A stretch of 64,000 nucleotides of DNA from assembly GCA_031308135.1 (NCBI GenBank), contig JAHLJT010009436.1, positions 123,555,366-123,619,365 of the forward strand. The letters are read 5' to 3'. The stretch is from Acheta domesticus (Eukaryota; Arthropoda; Insecta; Orthoptera; Gryllidae). Shown piece after piece: positions 1 through 9,370 of the stretch. Numbering within the stretch: position 1 is the stretch's first letter; each line of letters begins with the position of its first letter. A program made the position numbers and the translations under genes. The notes under the pieces are model-generated. The model was not told the DNA's origin. It searched no databases and saw only the letters and a program-made list of their open reading frames with translations.

Positions 1-424
1 AAATATTTACAAACGAAAAAAATATATATATTATATCCCGCTTCATCTGCAACAATTTAGTGCAAAGCACTTCATAATATCTCAGAAAGTTTAGAAGATA
101 TTCGCTGTGGCCAGCACAGCTAGTCCACCTTGTATACTCTGACATATTCAAGAACTATTTTTATTCAACTAGGCCATCAAATGTCTACATTCGCCGTCGT
201 CTGCACCTTCCCCATCTCCACTTTTATTCCGTGCTCTTTATGAGCGGCCTAAAGCGTGCTCCTTCCGACTGTTTTGTTGTTGCAATTCGTTTTCCTTTTT
301 TTCGTTTCTGACGAACGACAATCTCCAGGAGCGCTCGTGGTGGGAGATGCTGTTACGCAGTCACTGCGCAGAAGCATAGGGCAGGTTTGGGTGCCGCCGC
401 CGTCGGCTCCAATCCGCGCGACCG
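1..424. other. AT-rich non-coding sequence
   Basis: AT-rich DNA opening with a short TA-rich run. The only long open frame has no recognisable domain. Nothing else is supported here. Confidence 0.5.
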
Positions 425-935
425 GGGAGATGGGTCAGGGCATCAAATGATCTCACTGCAGTGCCTCTGACCAGAGAGGTCCTGGAGATGGTAGGATTTT
501 CGAAACTAGCTGGATAGCTAGGTCCCAATTCAGTCGCTGTAGTGGAGGGGAATTCTATCGGCGGGCTGCTCTGTTCAGTAGATTTCCACGGTTTCTATGA
601 TCAACAGCAATGCTAATTCTGGCGCAGTACTCGTAACAAACGGGTCACGAACTGCGCGTCATCTTTCCTTTCTCTTCCTTGTCTTATTCTCACACCCTAT
701 TTACACACACTTATACTTTACATGGACTACACTACCACACATGGCCGGGAGACAGGTCGGAAGCTTAGAGCTTGTCCTGGCTGGGGCGGTGCCCGTCTTG
801 TGGAAGATCCCTGGCGGGGAGTCCTGTAAGTCGGGACTGAATCTGACCATCCAGGAGGGAAGAAAACAGACACATTACGCAATAAAAACGTGAACTACAC
901 TCATGGGACTAATGACAATCGGAATTTACGCGCCC
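425..935 (+). repeat. AATC-tail dispersed repeat, copy 1 (SINE-like)
   Basis: This stretch aligns by eye along most of its length with the reverse complement of 60225-60715. Shared landmarks in the same order are a head near TCACTGCAGTGCCTCTG, a middle block ACAAACGGGTCACG, a block ending CACTACCACACATGGC, a block near GAGCTTGTCCTGGCTGGGG, and a tail near GGGACTAATGAC. Shorter parts recur at 30640-30890, 31322-31445, 32337-32575 and 36530-36912. The 60-kb copy carries a Pol III box-B-like motif, so the family could be a tRNA-derived SINE, or a SINE-headed longer element. No coding capacity is seen. Confidence 0.6.
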
Positions 936-974
936 TAAAACGAAAAACTCGTAATCAACAAATCTATCTGGTTA

Positions 975-1140
975 TGTTGTGGGGGAAAACCCTGCAAGCC
1001 GATGGTAGGTCGGCGCCGGATCTTACTATCCAGCAGGGCATGATCACAGCCACCTCCCGCGATGAAAACATGCCTTACACTTACTGGCATAATGACCTTA
1101 GCAGCTGACGGGCGCGGCATCACTAATCAATCAATCCCGA
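975..1140 (+). repeat. AATC-tail dispersed repeat, 3' fragment
   Basis: A second, 5'-truncated copy directly behind the first. It begins at the GGTCGGCGCC block, passes through ACAGCCACCTCCCGCGATG and GACCTTAGCAGCTGACG, and ends in the tail CACTAATCAATCAATC. The same tail is present at 36895-36912 and, inverted, at 32337-32350. The tandem arrangement suggests a later insertion next to, or into, an older copy. Confidence 0.6.
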
Positions 1141-1149
1141 AAGTCCCAT

Positions 1150-1430
1150 CCACGCGCGCAGTCACGGAGGGGCCGCGCGGCGCGGTGCCGAGTGCGCGTC
1201 CGGCGCCGCTGCTTGGCATGCAGGCGGCGCGGCGGGCGGGCGGGCGGCGCGGCGGCGGCGCTGCTCCGCAGGCGGCCTCGGCTGTATAAGGCGCGGAACT
1301 CGGTCGGCGACGCTTCCGGAGCCTGATGGATGAGCCGGCGACGCCGGGGCGGTGCAGGAGGCGGAGGTGGCTCGCCTTGGCGACGCCCGCGCCCCCGCAG
1401 CCGCCGTGTCGTATCTCACCCCCTCACCCC
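1150..1430. other. CpG-rich patch with a TATA-like motif
   Basis: Abrupt rise in G+C with dense CpG, rich in GGCGGC and GCGCGG. A TATAAG hexamer lies at 1285-1290 in GC-rich context, a plausible plus-strand core promoter. Open frames on both strands here reflect the lack of AT-rich stops and show no domain. It may be the CpG promoter of an unseen gene, or simply GC-rich repeat. Confidence 0.35.
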
Positions 1431-2440
1431 TCCCCGCCCTTCCCACCTAGTCCGCTTTCGGGAGGGGACACTTAATGTAGCGGTCAGCGAGCTATCCTTT
1501 CACCTCCAGGTACCGTGGTACAAAGCCGTAACGTGTGGGACTGCGGTGAACAAAGCGTGTTTGCGTCGACGATCTCGTATCGCATTTCCTCACTCGCCCG
1601 TTCTCATTATCGTCATGCCTCCAACGCTCCAATCACCAGTGCCTGATATAAGCGAAAGACCTTCCTAACAGCTTTATTCTAGTTGGGCATTCCACGTCAG
1701 GCCCATTTTGCCTTCATTGCACTTTGATTTAAGCTGAATACATTGTTCTGATCTGCTCAGCGAAATTGAACGTATTTCTCCGTAACTGATACCGTTGCCG
1801 TTGTCACCGATTCTCTCACTATTCATGATGTTTCCTGTCTCAAGCTTTATCTAAGATCTTTCACCATTTCTTCTACATAGCTATCCACATTCGGTTTGTT
1901 TTCAGATCCCAGATCCTCACCTCTTGATTTCCTGCACCTTCTCAACAGTTTCTTCCATTTTAAAAATAACTTCCCCGTCTCACTTCTTTAACACGTGGCT
2001 GGATGGTGTTCCTTGGAAATAAAATAAACATTTGGAGAAGTTTATTTTTAAACAAGCATGAAATTATTTTTTTAAACGTCGCGACGATTTCGACTTCAAT
2101 AGTCCCTTGATGATGTTGACAAAAATCCTGACCATACATCTTTTATTCCTAAGAGGCTTTAAAGGACATTTTATTTTGGCTCTATAAAACTAAGGTTTAC
2201 TGAAAAAATGCATTCAGGCCTCATCATCTGGTGGATCATTCAAGACAATCGCTTTGGAACGTCTGTCACGACATTCTGTAAAAATCATTCATATGAACTT
2301 AAAAACCATTGCTTCAAAGGGCGCCAATGGCAACATTTAAAAAAATGCAGTCTAACATGTAATATTTTCTATCTCCTTTGAAAGTATTCCAATTTTATTA
2401 GCCAACCGTCTCTAGGTTGCCACCTTCCTGACACTGTTCC
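1431..2440. other. Non-coding sequence, nothing recognised
   Basis: AT-rich sequence. No open frame with a recognisable domain, no clear repeat relation to the rest of the window. Confidence 0.4.
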
Positions 2441-2720
2441 ACGGCGTCGTTTCCCTCGTCAACTCACCCCGCACTGCGTAGCCCGTTCGTCCACCCCTCC
2501 CCACTCGCAGCGCCGCGTTCTGCCCGCCGCCCCGCCCCCTGACAGTCGCCTCCTTCGGCGACCTGCGCGCCCGCCCGCCGCCCCGTCCGCCACGGGTTCC
2601 ATCCGGGCGACGGCTACGATTTCGCTTACCTCCGCGCCATCCTTCTTGCTCCCGCACGCTTGCGTTCGCCGGGGCACAGCTTGGTTCCTCCTCGCACGCG
2701 GATGGCAGGACGCCCGAGAA
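2441..2720. other. CpG-rich patch
   Basis: Dense CpG with GCCCGCCGCCCCG-type runs inside AT-rich DNA. Overlapping open frames on the minus strand are arginine/glycine-rich, as expected from base composition, and carry no domain. Confidence 0.35.
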
Positions 2721-2872
2721 AATTGCTTGCCGGAGCTCACTAGTACAGCTTTAAGTTTGCCGTCATAAAGAGCAGAGTCAGCCAGATTTGATACGTTGGT
2801 ATTGTTACCTCAATCTCAATTAATTTGCAACAGATTTCAGATTTTTTGAAAGTACTTTACCTCTCTTAATAA
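2721..2872. other. Short non-coding flank of the TIR element
   Basis: AT-rich sequence directly left of the element at 2873. I could not find a convincing target-site duplication between this flank and the one after 4609. Confidence 0.4.
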
Positions 2873-3000
2873 CACAGGCCGACTTCAGTTTAGTTACAAA
2901 AAGGAAAACCACTGATTCCGATTAATTTCAGGACGCTGCATTCGAAATGGACCCCCGTTTTTCTAGATTAGCTCGTATTTTTGAGTAACGCATAGTTGCC
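2873..3000 (+). repeat. Left terminal inverted repeat
   Basis: Pairs with 4472-4609 in inverted orientation. The inner 38 bp differ at one position; the outer part is more diverged but collinear. Confidence 0.7.
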
Positions 3001-3129
3001 AGTTTTTACCATTTACTAGGGGCAGCTTCAGTTATCATCAAAGTAATCATGTCCACAATGTTACTCGAGTGAGAAATAAATAGTATTTCACTCATTGGGT
3101 GAAATACAGGAGCGTCTTGTTGTTAGCGT

Positions 3130-3131
<2 letters not shown>

Positions 3132-3184
<53 letters not shown>

Positions 3185-3213
3185 AGAGAGAGAGAGAGAG
3201 AGGGAGAGGGAGA
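3132..3213. repeat. (TA)n then (GA)n microsatellite
   Basis: About 50 bp of TA repeats followed by about 30 bp of GA-rich repeat, lying between the left inverted repeat and the surviving start of the element's ORF. Confidence 0.95.
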
Positions 3214-3216
3214 CTG

Positions 3217-4310
3217 TAAGATTGAGGTTCAGGATAAAAGCTGGGCCCATCTTGTGCGTTGTCTGATGAGTCTGACGGCCTGGCTTAAAGGAACCAAGAA
3301 AATTAAGGCTTTTGCCGTTCCGATGATATGGAGAGAACTCCGGAATCTCTATAGTAACTTATTTCTGTATGACCAATACAGCACGAAGTAACAAGAAGAA
3401 ACAACGTGCCATCGAATATCCAAACCTGGAATCCGTGATCAGACCAGTGCCTCGTGGAGAAAATTTACCTGCACCTACTCTTCCGAACGATTAGGGAACT
3501 ATCGATACTGCAGCGCCTACGGGAACCGACGAGGACACTAAATATTTTATGATGATCTGATAGTCCCTTCCATTTAAAAGATGAGACTTATTTCATCCTT
3601 CAACATGACTTGAACGATTTAGCGAGAGACAACTTACGAAAGAGATAGCTCAATTCTTGGGTGCTAGACTCCAAGAAGGGTGTTTACTGACTCCCGGAGC
3701 TACTTACACTCATCACAGGAAAAAGGAACGAGCCTTTTTCAGAATATTACAGAGTGAAAGATTCCCTTTGCGAATGCACGGACATCAATGGTCTGATGAA
3801 TGAGTTAGGAATCCAACACAATCCATCTGATTGGTGTCCTTTCGTAGATTCATCTAAGTACAGTCTGAAAGCAGTTTTGCTTCATAATGGAAATAAGCTG
3901 CCGTCTATTCCTGTGGCACACTGTTCCAATGAAAGAGACTTACGAGGATCTCGCACTCATTTTAAAGTATTTGCAAAATTATATATTTGTCTGAAAGGTG
4001 AATTTACAAAGCACTCTTTTTTTCTATCTTTGGACTCAAGAACTACAGGAAAAATGTCTCACGAAAGGAGTGGCCCCCCAGAGAGTCATTTAAGCCCGGT
4101 ACCAACAACGTCAGTCTCTGGTCGATCCAGGCAAGGTACTGCTTCCGCCTCTACACATTAAGTTGGACCTCATGAATTTCGTAAAAGGAATAGACAAAGT
4201 AGGTGAAGGATTTAAGTATCTTAGAGAGTGTTTTCCAAAACTAAGTGATGATCTGTATACATCTGTGAACATTATACTTTATAAACTATTTTGCGTATGT
4301 AAATGCTGAA
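3217..4310 (+). pseudogene. Broken ORF of an unnamed transposon-borne protein family (copy 1)
   Basis: Conceptual translation in three shifting frames gives collinear blocks. These are a KSWAH segment and AFAVPMIWRE near 3230-3340, a DINGLMNELGIQHNPSDW block near 3780-3830, DSSKYSLKAVLLHNGNKLPS near 3850-3905, and in another frame LLPPLHIKLDLMNFVKGIDK near 4140-4200. They match, in order, the blocks decoded from 7490-8720. From general knowledge this looks like an uncharacterised family that is common in repeats of insects and some other invertebrates; I know of no demonstrated activity. Stops and frameshifts rule out a functional product. The segment between SPVPTTSV and the PPLH block is out of frame, and the C-terminal third is missing. 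Confidence 0.65.
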
Positions 4311-4471
4311 GTACAGTTTTTAAATGCCAGTAAACTAACTTAATAGTTTTTAATTGTTTAGATTTTAAAAAAAACAATTAATAGAATTTTTAAGATTGAT
4401 TGTCTTTGCAGTCAAACCGCTCATTCTTCGGTACTTTCAAGATACCTCATTATGCCTATAACGGTAAATTA

Positions 4472-4609
4472 GGCAACTATGCGTTACACAAAAATACGAG
4501 CTAATCTAGTAAAACGGCTAACATATTCATATTCAGCGACCCAAAATTGGTCAAAATCAGTGAGTTTTGTTTCTGTAACTTTTCAAAAGTTTGAAAACGT
4601 CGACCAGTG
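4472..4609 (-). repeat. Right terminal inverted repeat
   Basis: Reverse complement of the left repeat at 2873-3000. Its outer end is GTCGACCAGTG, shared with 8921-8931. Confidence 0.7.
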
Positions 4610-5739
4610 TAATCAAAATACTGCGGATTCTTGAATTTAATAAACAGGTTCACTGAAAGGGAACAAACCTCTTCACTTCACTTTAAAAGCAGACTTTTTT
4701 GGTAAAATGTATTTAAATTTTGTTGTAAAATGTACTTACAAGTTTATTTCGTTATGAAAAGTACGGGCATCGTTTATTGTCCAAGTTCCAATAGTACTTA
4801 TTAATTCCAAGTCCAATCGTTTGGGAAACTCAGAAGAAGGAAAGTTACGTTCGTGTCCTCATTTTTATAAACTTCGCCACTTTGCTTTACGTAAAAGGAC
4901 AAAACAAATTATAGCAGGCCTCGAACTGAATTGCGAATATAACCTCGGCATCTCAGGAATGGACTCCTAGACCCTGCACAGTCATCGTCCACATATTGCG
5001 TGATTAATAACTTCGCGGAACAAAGCTATTTATTGTCGTTGATTAATAGCTCTAATGACCAGTTATTTTTCTTTGGAACAAGTTGTTTGTATCTGCTACC
5101 AAACGTATGTTTATCTGTTATTAGGTTTCTACATTTGTAGTTTTGCGAAACGTAAACGTGTTAACAATCATTTCATGGAATTATCCATGTATCAAGAAAA
5201 TCGGATATGTAGAATCATTGCTATTTCCACGAATAGAGTTTCTTAAATTCTGAATGCACTGCTAATTAGTTCCATGTCTCACAGAATAAGGGATAATGTA
5301 ATTTTCTTATAAATTGAGTTCACAAAGTTTGTTGGACTCCAGATTCAACTCCATGACAATTTTTATGTTGGTACATACAAATGAGAGGATTTACAAATAC
5401 AGATTATTAGTTGCAAAATTTATTTTCACAAGGTTTTACATATGTACACTATTAGTTGCATTAGTTACTTTCTTTGTATCTTTAAAGTTATACAATTTAT
5501 CAAATGAAAGAGTTCAAAATGTACAAAGTTTATACTAAATTACAGCTGCATTGATCTTGTAACTTCTGGTTACAAGGTGCAGTATGATACATGCCTCTTG
5601 AAGGAATTATTTATTACTTAATCTTTAAAGTAACAAACTTCGTGTTATGTTCTAACTCATGAAACGATTTCTTAGTCTAATAGATTTACCCTGATAGATA
5701 TTTTTAGATAAGAAAATATTCATATTTATTTGCTAACAT
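4610..5739. other. AT-rich non-coding sequence
   Basis: Several short open frames (around 5055-5540) have no domain and composition typical of random AT-rich DNA. Nothing else seen. Confidence 0.4.
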
Positions 5740-5965
5740 GTGGGGCCCAGATTCAAATCCATGTATAGCTCAGGTTTTTAATCCGGACGTGGCCTATTCA
5801 GGGCGGTCCTAAGGCCCACTCAGCCTCCTTTCCAAATGAGTATCAGTATTTACTGGCTTTGTTGACAGTAAATATTGAGTAAAAATTATCCGTTTAAATC
5901 ATAATGCTCACCACGCCATCTCCACCCCACTTCCGAAATCATAATAAGGCCATCTAAATATATCC
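5740..5965 (+). repeat. SINE-like repeat
   Basis: Contains CAGATTCAAATCC, close to a Pol III box B, then a block CCCACTCAGCCTCC followed by CCAAATGAGTATCAG. The ACTCAGCCTCC block also occurs inverted in the SINE-like sequence at 59930-60125, and this layout is familiar from tRNA-derived SINEs of insects. The first ~100 bp (box A) are not clear. The 3' part around CACGCCATCTCCACCCCAC is moderately GC-rich and ends in AT-rich DNA. Confidence 0.45.
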
Positions 5966-6792
5966 GTTACATGAACTGTTCAGAGAGTCATGGAAGTGGG
6001 TGGTAACCGGAGGAGGCTAAATGAAAAGGATTCCTAACATACTCTAAAACCTAATCAGATTAAATCTATATTACTCACAGAACCAGGGTAAAAAATCATA
6101 TTGAAAGTAGTGGAATTATTTTAGAAAATATCATAGAATTCACCTGTTATATAATGCGTTGGATTTTGGCAATTGCATTGAATGTTTTGTCGCAATCGAG
6201 GCATATGTCAAAATTAACATAATTATATCAAAATTTGTATCCAGTTAAAAATAATCCAACTGATTTAACGACAATTTTCGAAATAAATGTGTGACTTAAC
6301 TCTGTCTTCACAATTTATTAGCAATAATAGCAAAGCTTCAACGTTATTTTTACTGCCTTAACACCTCAGTATTCGAGCTGAGTATTTGGTTACCAAAGAC
6401 CTACAAATTTTGCGTTTTTCTCGGAGATGTGTTTGTGCGAATTGATTCTGTGTTCCTTAATGAGGGTGTAAGGAACTAGATTTTATTTTGTTTAATTCAC
6501 CTGCATGTAAACATTGTGTCAAAATTGCTTCGATCAGCATACCCCTACATAGTATCTGTGCCACTTGGGCTTCTTACTTTACCTCCCTGAATTATAATAT
6601 ATGGCGGAAAAGAATTGGAATCACCTCAACAATATGGTTTCGAATTTTCGGTCATAAAGACTGTGTTTAAGGTTCTTTTGAGCTGTAACTTCTCACAGAT
6701 AAAAATATACTAGTGTTGTATCAAAGATTGTACATATTGATGTAGGAAGAGAGAAAAGCAACACAATTTTTACCCGATAATTGGTGTGTCTG
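5966..6792. other. AT-rich non-coding sequence
   Basis: No domain-bearing open frame and no repeat relation recognised. Confidence 0.35.
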
Positions 6793-6990
6793 AATGAATG
6801 GATGTGAAACGCATAACCCCCTCAATAAGATTTTGTGTTGAAGCTTCAGATTACGTAAGACTGAAGATCTTAAGAATATGTACGTAAGAATATGTAAGAA
6901 TATGAAACATCTCGTTGTCTTCAAGGACACTGATCGACAGTGATTTTGTTAAATGGCTAATTCTAGCTGTTTCCTATGTACCTCATTACG
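6793..6990 (+). repeat. Dispersed repeat also found at 8932-9060
   Basis: GCATAACCCCCTCAATAAG, then GAAGCTTCAGATTACGT, aligns with GCATAACCTTCTCAATAGG, then GAAACTTCAGAATACGT at 8950-8995. A small internal AAGAATATGTACGT expansion is present only here. The two copies flank the second ORF-family copy in direct orientation. Confidence 0.55.
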
Positions 6991-7056
6991 CTAAAGCCGA
7001 ATAGTCATAAAATTTGCCCATCTGGCTCAGTTTTCGTGTAATCGCATATGTACTAA

Positions 7057-7059
<3 letters not shown>

Positions 7060-7112
<53 letters not shown>
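7060..7112. repeat. (TA)n microsatellite
   Basis: Uninterrupted TA repeat of about 53 bp. Confidence 0.98.
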
Positions 7113-7114
<2 letters not shown>

Positions 7115-7489
7115 CGCAGATAATTACGTGTCGTTTAGAGTGAAATGCTAGTTGCTTCCAGGTTGTTTACTAGACGGTTGTTGCCAACAACGTATGATAT
7201 TGTACTGAGAGACATGAAGACATGAAATAGATACGTGACCGGTCAAATCAGTTGAGCAACTTCGGCCATTGTGAAGTGAATTGCAGTGACCCATGTAAAC
7301 GACCCGCCGACTCGGTGCGTTGTGTACGTAGGTCAGTGCAAGTTAGTTATTCCCCGCGTGTCGAGCGAGAAAGGTGTTGATATTTTGGTAGTGCTCGACT
7401 CATTTACTCATTGCGATCTAGTTTTCATTTCTGTATAAACAGATTTCTTGCAATACCTCGGTAGTGAGTAAACGATCCAAACAATTTCT

Positions 7490-8720
7490 GTTATGTGTGT
7501 GGCGAGGTAATTTTGAAGTGCCAGAAGGTTGAATATTACTCCCTTAAGAAGAAAGGCATGTAAATAGTATGGCAGGTGTCATATCGGTGATTGAGGTGAA
7601 TCATGGATCCCTCATATTTACTGTGCGTCTTATGTATCATTGCTTAGTTGTTGGCTTAACTAAAATTCTCGATATATGCCGTTTGCAATTCTCATGGCGT
7701 GAAGGAAACCAAGGGACCACTCCACAGGCTATTATTACCGCATTACCTAAGTTGTACTATAATCACAAGCAAGGCCAAGAAGACAATTCAATATCGCAGT
7801 CTCCCTTCAGCTGTCAGACCTGTTCCTGACAACGACGACCTTCCCAACCCAGCGCCACCGGGCAATTGGGGTTTGCATTCCGAAAACTCAGGCAATGAAG
7901 ATTTAATAGTAAATGCCGTAAAGGATAACATTGAAGGCCCAAATGTCTGTGTAATATCTAAAAATGCAACAGAATAATCAGTCAGAACAAAATGATCTAG
8001 TTCGTGATTTAAACTTGTCAAAGAATCAGGCAAAACTGTTGGCGTCCCGATCAAAGGGTTGCAACCTCCTTCAGAATGAGACTACAATTATTTTTTAAAA
8101 TTATTTTGTGAAGAAGCACAGGCCTCAACGACATCTGATTCCCAGCAAAAATGTAACTTTGGAACCTCTTGTAATGCTGCACACGCATATCTTCCTCCAT
8201 TGCACACCAAACTCGGATTGATAAAGAATTTTGTGAAGGTGATGGATAAAAGGGAGCCAGGTTTCCAACACTTAAAGAACAAATTCTCGATGATCAGTGT
8301 GGCGAAAATAAAGAAAGGCATATTTGTAGGATCACATATGAAGGAGCATATGAGAAATCATTGACTTTGAGGCAAGTTTGAATAATGTTGAAAAGGTTGC
8401 ATGAATCTCGTTTGAAAAGGTCGTAACGAAATTCCTTGGTAACAGAAATATATATGAAACATACGAAGAATTGTCGGCATTCCTTCACAAAAAGCTCTGG
8501 GATATAACATGTTCCTTAATATACACTTTCTGTATTCACGCTTAGACTTCTTTTCTGATAATCCTGGTGTGAGCGAAGACACAGGGTGTAGTTATACCAA
8601 GACGTTGCATCTATTAAAACATGTTATAAGAGAAAATGGAATCAAAATATACTCGTAGACTAATACTGGACACTAAAAGAACGATATCCTGAAACGAAAT
8701 ACAGTAAATAATTGTTCATA
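7490..8720 (+). pseudogene. Broken ORF of the same unnamed transposon-borne family (copy 2)
   Basis: Decoding with frame changes gives VCGEVILKCQKVEYYSLKKK near 7500, a PFAILMA-stop-RKPRDH block near 7680, ITSKAKKTIQYRSLPSAVRP near 7760-7820, DLVRDLNLSKNQAKLLASRS near 7995-8050, FLPPLHTKLGLIKNFVKVMD near 8190-8245, a histidine/aspartate block around DFFSDNPGVSED near 8550, and a terminal YWTLKERYPETKYSK-like block near 8665-8705. The N-terminal and PPLH blocks match copy 1 (3217-4310) in the same order, and this copy also keeps the C-terminal part lost there. Many stops and indels make it non-functional. A family-type right end (GTCGACCAGTG) follows at 8921-8931; I could not find the left end. 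Confidence 0.65.
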
Positions 8721-8931
8721 ATTACATTTTGATTGAGATTATTATATGTAAGTAAAGTAAAGAAAATCAATAACTTAATTACAGTGTGTATTTTTTAATT
8801 GCTTATTATAAAAAAATCTGGCCCGTTACAAATTAATTCTCCACACATTTGAAATCAGAGCTTTATTTTCCATAAGAAAAGTCCATTCAATTCCATATAA
8901 CAGGCAAAAAGTTAAATTTTGTCGACCAGTG
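8721..8931 (+). mobile_element. 3' flank and right terminus of copy 2
   Basis: AT-rich tail ending AAATTTTGTCGACCAGTG, the same terminal motif as the right end of the element at 2873-4609. The sequence just inside the end differs from copy 1, so the two may be related subfamilies. Confidence 0.5.
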
Positions 8932-9060
8932 TGATGGAAGAATCCATGCATAACCTTCTCAATAGGAATTGTGCTGAAACTTCAGAATACGTCAGATTTA
9001 ACACCTCGTTTTCCGTACTGATGTCCAGAATCACTTGTTAATTGGAAATTCGATTGTAAC
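8932..9060 (+). repeat. Dispersed repeat also found at 6793-6990
   Basis: Starts immediately after the GTCGACCAGTG terminus, as if copy 2 had inserted into, or beside, a copy of this repeat. Confidence 0.5.
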
Positions 9061-9129
9061 CTTCAGCTTCAGTTCCTTCACTACGAAAACCGATATTTAA
9101 AACCACAAAAATCGTCTCTCGCCTCGTGC

Positions 9130-9370
9130 CAAAGACACGTGCAGCGAAGACAGCAAAGGTGCCCTTCGGAGAGCGCCTTGTTATTCCTCGTGCTCGCGGG
9201 AACGAGGAGCGGAGCCCAGTCGCTTTCGGAATGTGCCCAAGTATGGACCTGCGCTAGCACCTGCCGCCTCCGCTGCCGCCGCCACCGCTCGCGACCGGCA
9301 TCCTGGCACCCGCCGCGCCGCGCCGCGCTGCGCCGCGCCGCGGCGACTGCGCTGCGACACGCGACGTAAA
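9130..9370. other. CpG-rich patch
   Basis: Contains CGCCGCGCCGCGCTGCGCC-type runs. The overlapping open frames on both strands are compositional. No TATA or splice signal can be assigned. Confidence 0.35.

Larger units (their letters stand above)
2873..4609 (+). mobile_element. DNA-transposon-like element with long terminal inverted repeats (copy 1)
   Basis: Two inverted repeats of roughly 130 bp bracket a broken ORF. The best-preserved core is 2963-3000 against the reverse complement of 4472-4509, 37 of 38 positions identical. Outside the core the arms still align with substitutions: GTTACAAAAAGGAAAACCAC on the left pairs with GTTACAGAAACAAAACTCAC on the right, and the outer ends read CACAGGCCGAC and CACTGGTCGAC. 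The right end GTCGACCAGTG recurs at 8921-8931, just behind the second copy of the same ORF family. That supports it as the real element terminus. No target-site duplication was identified. A TA/GA microsatellite sits inside. The superfamily is unknown to me. Confidence 0.7.

Noticed and set aside
1281..1420. Confident promoter call at the TATAAG near 1285
   Set aside because: No supported coding exon follows, and similar GC-rich patches elsewhere lack genes; kept only as a possibility.
5740..5760. tRNA gene from a box-B-like CAGATTCAAATCC
   Set aside because: No acceptor or anticodon stem could be folded around it, and the flanks match a SINE-like pattern.
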